Virus record (IMG/VR): IMGVR_UViG_3300023180_005138
Span: 53,379 to 117,378 of that record
Length of the DNA stretch: 64,000 bases
Source of the DNA: a virus
Strand: one strand, 5' to 3'
A program made the translations under genes and the position numbers. Shown piece by piece: positions 16,339 through 25,900 of this stretch (position 1 is the first letter of the stretch; every line of letters begins with the position of its first letter). Below the pieces are notes generated by a model. It did not search any database. It was not told the origin of the DNA and saw only the letters and a program-made list of their open reading frames with translations.

Positions 16339-17205
16339 TTACATATGTGTATGTGCTTTAGATTCTAGGATTTTTAAATCCTTTGCGGGTACTCCTTTAG
16401 CAATTCCATTAGAAAATACTACATCATAAAATTCAACAGTTCCATCTTTTTCTAATGAATGAGTTGTTGGAATGCACATTCCAAAGCCCATCTTTTCATG
16501 TTGCACAGATAACGCGCATACATGCTCAATACCTTGTGCGGTTGGTGGCAGAGGCATATCTTCTTCGTGAACTGCTTGAGGCTTTGGCTCATAACGCTCA
16601 CCAAATTTATAATATGTATAAACTGCTTCAATCATATGATCCATTTCGGCCATTTTAGCTTGTACCCAAGACTCAAGTTCATCATCAGGTTCAATCATAC
16701 TAAGCATCTCACCAGCATACATAATTAATTTTCTAAGAGAAGCACGAGCCATACGTCCTTCGCCATATTCTTTTTCTTTGTCCATTGTTGTAATTTCTCC
16801 GTACATTTTCTTTTCCTCTTCTACGGCTTTATCAGGTAAAGCGGGATTAATTTTCTTGTAGGGGTGTCTAATCTGTTCAATATGCATTGGAAGATAATCA
16901 AACATGTCAACAATTTCCATATCAAGTTCAGCAGAAACCATACCAATAGCGTAAGTTGTCATATGAGATAGCATTACAGCCTCTTCAACTTGATCCATAT
17001 CTACTTCAGTACTACCAATTTCATAAAGAGCTTTTTCAATACCAAACATAGCATCTTGATATTTCATTGCTGAAAGCACATCTTCTCTAGACTGCTTACT
17101 CATATCAGGAATCATTGCTTTTAATTTTGTAAAGGCTTGAACGGCTCCCATACAAATATCAAAGTTTTTAGTGGTGTATCCCATAAGTTCTACTTGATTT
17201 TCCAT
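16339..17205 (-). CDS. Hypothetical phage protein (288 aa)
   Basis: A soluble, acidic, mostly helical protein of 288 residues, unusually rich in methionine (for example MSHMTTYAIGM and KMAEMDHMI). The C-terminal third looks beta-rich (MGFGMCIPTTHSL, VEFYDVVFSNGIAKGVP). Ribosome site AGGAGA precedes the ATG at 17205. It lies between the tail-operon radical SAM gene and the small-gene cluster. No family recognised; structural or assembly role is possible from position. Confidence 0.75.
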   Translation of the reverse strand: MENQVELMGYTTKNFDICMGAVQAFTKLKAMIPDMSKQSREDVLSAMKYQDAMFGIEKALYEIGSTEVDMDQVEEAVMLSHMTTYAIGMVSAELDMEIVDMFDYLPMHIEQIRHPYKKINPALPDKAVEEEKKMYGEITTMDKEKEYGEGRMARASLRKLIMYAGEMLSMIEPDDELESWVQAKMAEMDHMIEAVYTYYKFGERYEPKPQAVHEEDMPLPPTAQGIEHVCALSVQHEKMGFGMCIPTTHSLEKDGTVEFYDVVFSNGIAKGVPAKDLKILESKAHTHM

Positions 17206-17275
17206 TAGACATCTCCTAAAATTTTCTTTTATTATAACTTTTATACTATTTTACTTCCAGTTAAAAATTCTTAAA

Positions 17276-18256
17276 TTAAGTTCCAAGCCCAGCTTCAAAT
17301 ACCGTCTTTTCTCCAGTAGTTAAATTCTCTTCAATCTTTTCTCTACTACTCAATAATTTTCCACACTGAGACTTACAAAGTTTAAAACTTCTATCATATC
17401 CTTGTAAATATGCTTTTAGCTTATTCCAGTATTCATATGATATAATAGTTTCTAAAGGAATCTTCGTAGCATTAAACTTTTCTTCCATATCATCTAGATA
17501 ATAAAATCTATCATTACTTTTATCAAAGTAGTGTGATCCTGTCCAACAACATCTAAATACTAGACCATTTGGAGCAACATACCACTTCCCCCATTCTTCC
17601 CACGAACATATAATTTGTTTTGGGATAGAAGATAAGTCTGTTTTCTTTTTAGCATGAACATAATCTCCAGATTTTGGTGCTGCAAAATCACGACCAGTTT
17701 TAACAGTAGAAAAAGAGTGAAAACCTTCTGAGATAGCTAGTTCTTTAGCTTTTTCTACTTGATGCTTATTATGTTCAAAAACTATATATTTCCAGTGTAC
17801 TTGTGGTCTATTAGTTGCTATAACAGAACGAGCATTGTTAAATACATTTTCAAACTTTGTATTAATTCTATAAATAGAATGAGTATCTTCTAGTCCGTCT
17901 AAATCAAAATTTATAATATCTTCTGTGGTTAAAATATTTCCTACGTCAGTCCAATAGTCTGACCCATGTATACCACCGTTAGTATGAATATTTAAACGTG
18001 TTCCATATTTCTTAACATATGTAATAATTTCACGAAACTCTTTGTTCATTATAGAGTCTCCGAAATTACCATTTAAAACAATCCAGTCAAGTTGTTCTAA
18101 AAACTCTGGATAAAAGACTTGCTTAAATCTATCTAACGTATAGGTATACTGCTCATCGTTTAAGTCTATTCTTAGAGGTTTTAAACGATGACATGCAGGA
18201 CACTTTGCATTACATCTAAAAGTTAGTTCAGTAGTTATTTGTTTATATTTTCGCAT
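17276..18256 (-). CDS. Radical SAM protein with C-terminal cysteine (SPASM-like) region, enzyme 2
   Basis: A 326-residue radical SAM enzyme. The 4Fe-4S/SAM motif CNAKCPAC (Cx3Cx2C) lies near residue 15 after ITTELTFR; a GNFGDS segment occupies the place of the usual GGEP. Later cysteines in ICSWEEWGKW, VFRCCWTG and CKSQCGKLL suggest an auxiliary Fe-S cluster like those of SPASM/twitch enzymes, which modify peptides. It follows the fibre gene by ten bases and would be expressed with the tail proteins. A substrate among them is a reasonable inference; none is proven. Confidence 0.85.
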   Translation of the reverse strand: MRKYKQITTELTFRCNAKCPACHRLKPLRIDLNDEQYTYTLDRFKQVFYPEFLEQLDWIVLNGNFGDSIMNKEFREIITYVKKYGTRLNIHTNGGIHGSDYWTDVGNILTTEDIINFDLDGLEDTHSIYRINTKFENVFNNARSVIATNRPQVHWKYIVFEHNKHQVEKAKELAISEGFHSFSTVKTGRDFAAPKSGDYVHAKKKTDLSSIPKQIICSWEEWGKWYVAPNGLVFRCCWTGSHYFDKSNDRFYYLDDMEEKFNATKIPLETIISYEYWNKLKAYLQGYDRSFKLCKSQCGKLLSSREKIEENLTTGEKTVFEAGLGT

Positions 18257-18266
18257 ATATCCCTCA

Positions 18267-21206
18267 TTATGGTGTATCCCATGCGGAAATAACAGAAACT
18301 AAGCCAGAGGGAAGGCTCGCTACAGTATATTGAATTGAGTTATTTCCTCCATTAAATATCCAATCAGCAGTTGGAGCTTGAACTACTCCATTTAAGGCTA
18401 CAGATATTTTATCAATATCTGCTGGAGAATTAGTTAGTGCAATTACATTTGAAGTACCTGTAGAAGTATTAGTTACATAAGTAGGAACAATTGAAGCACC
18501 AAGAAGACCGTCTACATATGCTTTAGTAGCTGCATCTTGTAGGGCAGTAGGATTTCCTACACCAGTAATTTTATTGGTTCCCATAGCAAGAGCGCCTGTC
18601 ATAGAGTCTCCTGCTTTATCTACTTTAGCATCAGCGTTTGAAGATACTGCATTAAGGTTTGCATTTAATTGGGTATAAGTAATATAGTCATTTGCACGAA
18701 GTTCTACACCATTAGATTCTACTGTATCTGCTGCAACAGAGGTAGCAGTAAATACTCCTACATTGGAAGTTCCTCTAGCATCAAAATTAAATCCTGAACT
18801 TGTGGTTCCTACCAAAAGATTACCTAGGTTAGTAATTCTAAGTCTTTCTGCAAGTGTCCCAGAATTACTAGTTCCGATAGCTAAGTAAGTACTTCCTCCA
18901 TTACTATCCACATTAATAGTACCTGCACCAGAAGTGCCATTGTAATCTAAATCTAATGAGTTTGTGGAACTACCATTTGAATCGTGAACTACAAGACCTC
19001 CACTAGAAATTGTTAGGGTTCCTGCAATATCACCATTACCGTCTACATCAAGGGAATCAGATTGCAGCTCACCAGTAATATCTACCCCGTCTGTTTTAGT
19101 TGTAAGTTTAGCACTCCCACCAAAATATAATAAAGCCGCAGTTGTAGAACCATCTGCTAAGAAGTAGTTTGCTAACCCTCCAGAACCGTCATCAGATGCT
19201 ATAGCAACATCTTTATCGGTAGCAGTATTTCTAATATGTAAATCTCCAGTAAAGTTATAAACTGTAGAGTCTGTTCCGTCGTGATATATTTTAAGGTCAG
19301 TAGAAGCACCTAGTTGAATCTCATCACTATCTCCCATGATAAGATGAGAACCAAGAGTTAAAGTCCCAGAAATATCACCATTACCATCTACATCAAGAGA
19401 GTCTGACTGAAGTTCACCAGTAATGTCTACACCATCTGCTTTAGTTGTAAGTTTGACTGCATTATCATAATAAAGGGTTACTGCACCATCAGGTGTAAAA
19501 ATAGCCATATTTTCTGAAGTACCTTTGGTAAGTCTGATGCTGTCGCCATTTGTTTGAAGTAATAATCTTCCAGTACCTTCGTCAGAAATGCGACTAGCCG
19601 AACCATCATGGTAAATCAATAAGTCTTGGCCATCACCAACTCTAATATATTGGCCATCAGCAACATCAACATTACTCACAAAAGATGCATCTTGGTTATC
19701 TGCAATAGTTAGTGCAGCAATTCCACCTGTTGAGAAACCAAGTCCGTCTGCTCCTGTTCTATACATACCAGTATCTGCATCACCACTAAAATTAAATGCA
19801 GGAGCGGCGGCAGTGCCGTTTGCGTAGGTTAGTCTAATACCTCCAGTTTGAGGACTTGCAAAAGAAGCAGTAGATATATTAAACCTATTAGTTCCTGATG
19901 TTGTAAAACTAATAGTTTCTGCCCCAGCTCTCCAAATACCTGTATTAGGATCAGAGTCAAAAGTAATAGAAGGAGCGCTGGCTGTTCCATCATCAAAATA
20001 ACCAGTGTTTAATCTAAGGTTAGCGGCTGTAGACCCAGAAATAGCTGTATTAGTAGCAGGGTCAAAGTTGTGTAGTAGGGCAACTTCCCCTTGAGATTCA
20101 TCATACCCAATAAATACATTACCATCATTTCCACGATTTAGTAGAAGACCAACATCAAGAGAAGGCGAACCTGTAAAGTTATTAGCTAAAAATAAGAGTC
20201 TATCATCAGTATAAGAGTCTTGAACTGCAAGATTTGCAAAAGAACCTGCAACAGTAAGGTTACCTTGAACTGTTAAGTCGTCATTCATAGTGACGGCTCC
20301 AGTAAAGGCTGTTGATCCATCTGTTATAGCAGCAATAGCTGAATTAGACCCCGTTAATCCTGTTACAAGATTAGTAATATCTGTATCATTAGAAGAAATA
20401 TTAGTATTTGCACCTTGAAGGCCTGTTACAAGGTTAGTGATATTTGTATTAGCACCTGAGTGGGCGCCTAAGAAAATAAGAGTATTAGCTTGAAGTTTAG
20501 CATTTGTACCTGTTAAACCAGTTTGTAAGTTAGTGATAGCAGTATTAGATCCTGTTAATCCTCCACGAGCAACAAGATAGGTAGCATAGTCATTTGCACG
20601 AAGTTCGACTCCCGCAGAAGATACAGATGTAGCTGTAAAAGTACCTGTATTAGCGGTCCCACGTACATCTAGCCTAAAAGGAGTAGTTGTAAAACCGCTA
20701 GAGCCAATAATAACATTACCTCCTACAGTTGGACTAAAATCAATAATAACGTTAGCAGGACTACCAAAAGCAACCTGCCCTACTCCTAAAGAAGTAGCTA
20801 CATTACTAAAACCAAAGGATCTTCGATCTTTATCTATCGTAAATATATTAGTACCAATAAGCAAATCAGTAGTTTCATTTATTATAGCAGTGACATTAGA
20901 TTGCACTAAATTTATATTTGCATTAGCTCTCCTAGCATATGCATGTAAATTAGATAGAATAGAACCAGCGTTAGAAGATACGGTATTAACATTAACTTGA
21001 GTAGCTACAACATTAGACTGTACTAAATCTATATTTGCATTAAGAGCTACCGCTATAGGACTAGCGGTAGCGGTATTAGCAGCAAATTTATCTGCTGTGA
21101 TAGAAGCAGTACTATAATGTCTAGTTTCCAGTGCGTGACTAGAGATAGCACCTGTTGTAATAACATTTGAGGAAATTACTTGAGAAGTAATCTGGGTTAT
21201 AGCCAT
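18267..21206 (-). CDS. Tail fibre protein with intramolecular repeats
   Basis: A 979-residue fibre. The N terminus has repeated segments (NANIDLVQSNV, then DITNLVTGLTGSN units). The middle resembles marine-phage fibres with LKIYHDGT, GIWRAGAE/GMYRTGAD and GDISGTLT/GDIAGTLT blades. The C terminus has SMTGALAMGTNKITGVGNP, a common trimeric fibre motif. No collar domain closes it, unlike the other fibres here. It is flanked by an acidic small protein upstream and a radical SAM gene downstream. Likely role: receptor contact. Confidence 0.88.
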   Translation of the reverse strand: MAITQITSQVISSNVITTGAISSHALETRHYSTASITADKFAANTATASPIAVALNANIDLVQSNVVATQVNVNTVSSNAGSILSNLHAYARRANANINLVQSNVTAIINETTDLLIGTNIFTIDKDRRSFGFSNVATSLGVGQVAFGSPANVIIDFSPTVGGNVIIGSSGFTTTPFRLDVRGTANTGTFTATSVSSAGVELRANDYATYLVARGGLTGSNTAITNLQTGLTGTNAKLQANTLIFLGAHSGANTNITNLVTGLQGANTNISSNDTDITNLVTGLTGSNSAIAAITDGSTAFTGAVTMNDDLTVQGNLTVAGSFANLAVQDSYTDDRLLFLANNFTGSPSLDVGLLLNRGNDGNVFIGYDESQGEVALLHNFDPATNTAISGSTAANLRLNTGYFDDGTASAPSITFDSDPNTGIWRAGAETISFTTSGTNRFNISTASFASPQTGGIRLTYANGTAAAPAFNFSGDADTGMYRTGADGLGFSTGGIAALTIADNQDASFVSNVDVADGQYIRVGDGQDLLIYHDGSASRISDEGTGRLLLQTNGDSIRLTKGTSENMAIFTPDGAVTLYYDNAVKLTTKADGVDITGELQSDSLDVDGNGDISGTLTLGSHLIMGDSDEIQLGASTDLKIYHDGTDSTVYNFTGDLHIRNTATDKDVAIASDDGSGGLANYFLADGSTTAALLYFGGSAKLTTKTDGVDITGELQSDSLDVDGNGDIAGTLTISSGGLVVHDSNGSSTNSLDLDYNGTSGAGTINVDSNGGSTYLAIGTSNSGTLAERLRITNLGNLLVGTTSSGFNFDARGTSNVGVFTATSVAADTVESNGVELRANDYITYTQLNANLNAVSSNADAKVDKAGDSMTGALAMGTNKITGVGNPTALQDAATKAYVDGLLGASIVPTYVTNTSTGTSNVIALTNSPADIDKISVALNGVVQAPTADWIFNGGNNSIQYTVASLPSGLVSVISAWDTP

Positions 21207-21222
21207 TTAAATTATCTCCGTA

Positions 21223-21669
21223 TTATGTATCTGTTTTATCAGACTCTAGTTCGTCGAAAAATTCTTTTAAGAAATCTTTTTGTTCTGCAGGATTATCTTC
21301 TTCATCAAAAAATTCTTTAATAAAATCATCAATCTGGTCATCCACAGAAGGAGGAGCAAGTAAATCTTCAAACTCTAAGTCTTTACATGCTCTAATAACT
21401 AAGTTTTTACAGTATTCAATTTCATCTTCTTCCATAGACCCCAAAGAGCCATCTAAAGATTTTTTCTCTGTATAGTCATTTTCAATGTATAAAGAATATA
21501 CATCCCCTTCAAGTAGTTTTGCTAAAGTAGGTTCTTTTTCCATAAAAGCATCAAAAGGGAAAGACCTTTCGACCGGCATTGCTCTAGGACCTTCAGTTTC
21601 GACGTCTCTAAAATAACAATACACTGTTTTTGTTTGAATGTCAATAGCATTAAATTTAATTGTAAGCAT
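21223..21669 (-). CDS. Acidic protein with a duplicated C-terminal motif
   Basis: A 148-residue, strongly acidic protein between two fibre genes, with ribosome site AGGAGG. Near the C terminus it has two related segments, DDFIKEFFDEEDN and KDFLKEFFDELES. The N-terminal part is beta-rich (LTIKFNAIDIQTKTVYCYF). Small proteins in this position are often fibre-assembly chaperones, but no known chaperone family was recognised, so this is inference from position. Confidence 0.7.
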   Translation of the reverse strand: MLTIKFNAIDIQTKTVYCYFRDVETEGPRAMPVERSFPFDAFMEKEPTLAKLLEGDVYSLYIENDYTEKKSLDGSLGSMEEDEIEYCKNLVIRACKDLEFEDLLAPPSVDDQIDDFIKEFFDEEDNPAEQKDFLKEFFDELESDKTDT

Positions 21670-21679
21670 TTGGTGCCTC

Positions 21680-22972
21680 CTAAGTTTTTATAATATATTT
21701 CATACTGATTCCTGGATGGGTTACAGTATGTGTATGAGCTGAATGGGCAGATACTGAACTAACTACGTTGATAGTAGTCGATACGTCTTTATTAGTACTA
21801 GCGCTAACAGCAGCCGTGCCTACAGTATGAGAAGTTGGACCTCCTGAAGCAGTACTATTTTGAAAACTACTACCTATCGCTGTTGAAGTAGCTCCTAAAC
21901 TAACAGAAGTAGACGTACCATATATAGCTCTTCCTCTAATATCTGGTAAATTAAATGTAGTAGATCCGTTTCCTGATCCAAAAGCAGTTCCACAGACAGC
22001 ATAGAGCGCTGCATATGTTGTTCTACTTATTGCACTGCCTGAACATTCTAGCCAACCACTAGGAGCTGCACCACCTGCCCAGGCTACAACTACACCAGCT
22101 GGTATAAGAGGAGCAGCAGTTTCTGAAGTACTTCCCATAATAGTAGACTGAACAACTAAGTTAGCTCTGATAGGAGCAAGAGCACCTGCAGTAGTATATA
22201 CCCCAAGACCTCTATTTGTATCTCCTGTATTGCCTGGAATCATCTTTATTGCAGCATTTTTTGTTCCGTTATTAAATCCTAAAGCTATATCATTAGAACC
22301 AGAAGAAGATTTTAGCTCAATAGCGGCACTTGTAGCTGTTGTCTGATTATTGGCAAAACTAGAAACTACTATTCTTGGAGTAATCGTAACTGCAGAAGTA
22401 TGTTCCATTACAGTTGTAGGAATTGCTTTCATAGAAGCGTTTAATTTAGGACCTGTTACTGCTCCATTTGTTAATTCAGTAGTACCAACTCTACCAGGAA
22501 AAGGCAATCCAACGTCAACAAAGTCACTATTAAAAGTTCCTGTTGTTGCTACTCTTAAATACATTCTATTATTGGAAGAGCCTCCGCTATCTTTAACTAC
22601 AACAAAAGCTTCTCCAACATCAAAAGTAGCAATATTAGCTGCAGCAGCGGCTAAGGAACCTTGTTGCCTCCAAGCAACTCCATATCTAGTAAAATTACCT
22701 CCCACAGGTCGATTAGTTCTGCCAGAAGCAACAGTAATAGCGCTATCAGAAACATAAAACATTCCAGTATCCGAGTCTCTATACCACATACCATCATAAG
22801 CGGTTGCGCCCATAGCAGACCCTTCTGCTACCAAGTTATCTGTATCTGGTGTAGCTCCACTATAAAAATTTTGTAATAGTGCTCTTAAACTACTATTAAA
22901 TTGCGATCTTGAAACCGCAATAGATGCCCCTTGAGAGGGCAATACGTAGGTATTTGCATCTGTTAATGCCAT
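21680..22972 (-). CDS. Tail collar-domain fibre protein (430 aa)
   Basis: A 430-residue fibre directly after the gpJ homologue, four bases downstream. The C-terminal tail-collar domain is clear: PAGVVVAWAGGAAPSGWLEC, then SAISRTTYAALYAVCGTAFG and STTFNLPDIRGRAIYG, and a terminal ISMKYIIKT. The same domain ends the fibres at 53326 and 57522. The N-terminal half (YVLPSQGASIAVSRSQFNSS) probably attaches it to the tip. Likely a receptor-binding or side fibre. Confidence 0.9.
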   Translation of the reverse strand: MALTDANTYVLPSQGASIAVSRSQFNSSLRALLQNFYSGATPDTDNLVAEGSAMGATAYDGMWYRDSDTGMFYVSDSAITVASGRTNRPVGGNFTRYGVAWRQQGSLAAAAANIATFDVGEAFVVVKDSGGSSNNRMYLRVATTGTFNSDFVDVGLPFPGRVGTTELTNGAVTGPKLNASMKAIPTTVMEHTSAVTITPRIVVSSFANNQTTATSAAIELKSSSGSNDIALGFNNGTKNAAIKMIPGNTGDTNRGLGVYTTAGALAPIRANLVVQSTIMGSTSETAAPLIPAGVVVAWAGGAAPSGWLECSGSAISRTTYAALYAVCGTAFGSGNGSTTFNLPDIRGRAIYGTSTSVSLGATSTAIGSSFQNSTASGGPTSHTVGTAAVSASTNKDVSTTINVVSSVSAHSAHTHTVTHPGISMKYIIKT

Positions 22973-22976
22973 ATTA

Positions 22977-25900
22977 TTAAACTCCTGTTACCGCGAAATC
23001 TACTTGTGGTAATATACCACTTGGTCCGCCAATATTATGTGCAGAGACTCCATTAGAGAAATATACGGAAATATTCGCTCCTCCTAACCCTCTATCTAAA
23101 ATAATTACTTGTGGTTGTGCTAACTGATTAGAACTTGCACTCACAATAGACCCAGTTACTTTTGGAATTTGTGTAAATGCCATCTGTGAATAATCAACAT
23201 ATTTTGATAAGGTATCTACTGTTACTATTTCTGTATATAATCTTTCGTCTAAAGTTATTTTATAGTTAAACTTATCCAAAATTAATTCAGCTTGAGTCGG
23301 GTCACTATTATTAACTTTATATCTAAACTGGAAATATCTAAAGGTTCTAGCACCTGTTACAAAGTTTTCAAAACCGTCTGAACCAGCTACAGAAGTAAAC
23401 GCTGATGAATCTACGTTACCATTAGCAAAATAAGGACTTGTTGTAGCGTATCTAACTTCAGTATTAGTTGTTACAATACCCGAAGTTCCATAAAAAGTCG
23501 CTCCCTCACTTAAATCTAACCACTGTTTTAAGTTTACCAATTTATAGGAGCTTCCGGCAACTTCTAAATTCGCAAATCCATTACTTCCTGTAGACATTCC
23601 GTTAGCATACCAAGAGTCTCCCAAAATAATTTCATTATCATTAGAAACTCCAGCAATTAAAGAAAATACGTTAGCGTTAGAATCATCTCCGTCATAGTTT
23701 CCAATAGCTACAATACCATATACATTGGCAGGGAAAGATCCTTGTAATCCGCTAACTAAAGTTTTATTTTCTGAATGATAAGTTACCGTAGCTGCTCCTG
23801 TGTTAGAGCTTCCTAAAATTTCTCCAATACCTAATGTTCCAGAAAAATCTACATCCTTTAATTTTCCAGAGCCAGAGGCAGCTTCTGTGACTTGATCTCC
23901 TCCTATCTGCTCGCTATAATCTAACCAAGTAGATTTAAGAGCTTGAGAGCCTACTAATTCTAATTGTATAGAAGCAGTCAAAGTATTACCTAAATCTCTA
24001 ATTTGTGTTACATATTCAGCATTTTCTAGTGCTCTTAAGTCTGTAGGAGATCCTCCAATTACACTCCAACCAGAGGAGGAACCATTAGCGTTATCTACTA
24101 CACTGGAATCAAACAAACTATCCGCTTTTGCGTAAGATAATCCTCCTGTATTAGAAGAATAGAATGATGCATAGGCGGACTCTGTGTTATTAGAGTTGTG
24201 AACCCCTACTACTAAAGGTACTCCAGGGGTATCTTCAGAAAAGATTTGGTATGTTTTACTAAAAGAAACAGGTTGAGAAGTAAAGGAAGCTGCAACTATA
24301 TCAGTACTGAATATACCAGAAGTATCTTTAGTTCTTACTAGATACGAATATTGACCATATTGATCAATATCAATTACTACTCGGTTAGTACGAGCGTCAA
24401 CGATAGCAACCTCTTGTGCTCTAGGCCATAAGTCTAAAAGAGTTGCTTGATCTGTTGCAATAGAGCCTTCAACCTTTTTAATTTGAACTTCTAATAGGTC
24501 AAGGTCATAGTTATCACCTGTTATAGGATCAATAACGTATCTCCAAATCATAACTAAAGTGTCACTTGCCTGTCCTACAGCAAAGTTTACCACATTTTTA
24601 GGAGGAGCTAATTTACCGGTGATTGAAGCCTGTTTAATTGCTACTGAGCCTCTAATATTTTTATTTAAAGGTATAACGCGTACAACAATAGCATTGGGGT
24701 TTGAACTTAAACCTCTTTCAATATTATCTATTTTTATTCTTATCTTTCCATCTTCATCTACCCCTGCTGCAGACACTTTTACAGTATTAAAAGAGGTTAA
24801 GTCTCCTGCAATATCTCCAGATATTTTATAAGAAATTTCATAATCGGTTACTTCTTGACCTGTGATATGGTCAAAAGAAACCATAATTCTAGTAGAGACT
24901 CCTAGTGTTGAGTCTTTATATAACTCTTCCGCAATAGCTAAATTAGAAACAGCCTTAATCGGAATAGGTCTTACACTAACACTTTTAGTTGTAAAAGGGC
25001 TACGTCTTCCATACTTAGTTACGTTTCTAGCCCTTACAGAATGAATACCTACTTCAGCTCTATTAATTACTCTTTTACTACCAGACTCTAAGTTTAAAGG
25101 TATAAAAGTATTAACGGGGGTATTAGTAGTATATACCCCATTATTAGCTAAATTTAAAAGACCTCTATAACGAAGATGGTTATAGTCAAAGGTAAACGTT
25201 TTTGATCCTAAATCTAAATTACCAACAGTTCCAATAGGATCTTCAGTAATATTTATAGCAAACGCTGTTGCCACATTAGATTTAATATTATCACTCAAAG
25301 TAACTCTATATATACCGTTAGCAGTAAGAGCAGCGTCATAAGACGGAGCCGCAATATCAAAGGTAGAGTCAGAAATACCATATACGTTACCCGCATTCCA
25401 GGTAATATTATCACCTCTTTCTAATATAGGAACAGTATAAACATTAGCTGTTACTCTAATATCTAAATTAGATATTGAGGTAGGTAAAGTGCTTAGATTA
25501 ATAGATACTTGAGAATTAGATAAATTATCTAATCCTTTTTCTAGTGTAAAATCAGAGTGTGTTCCTCCATTAATAAATACTTCTACAAAGCCTGTATGTC
25601 TTAGAGAAACTCCTAAAGGTTGTTTAAAAACATGATTATCAATTAAATTAGAGATAGTAGCTGTATTACTTCTAACTAAATCTAAATGTGTACCAGTTAC
25701 ATACAGAGAATTATTAGCAAAATATCTGTGATCTATAACTTGAGGAACCTTAATATAAAAAGGAGGATCAGGCAATAATCCATGAATAGTAGTAGAACCA
25801 GAATGATCATTCAATATTTTAATAGTATTAGTAGAGGCATTATAAGAAGTAACATTAGCACTGTATTGAGTCACCCTAGTATCAGACCCAATAAATCCTA

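Noticed and set aside
18267-22972. Diversity-generating retroelement at the fibre genes
   Set aside because: No reverse transcriptase frame and no template/variable repeat pair with adenine-directed differences was seen.
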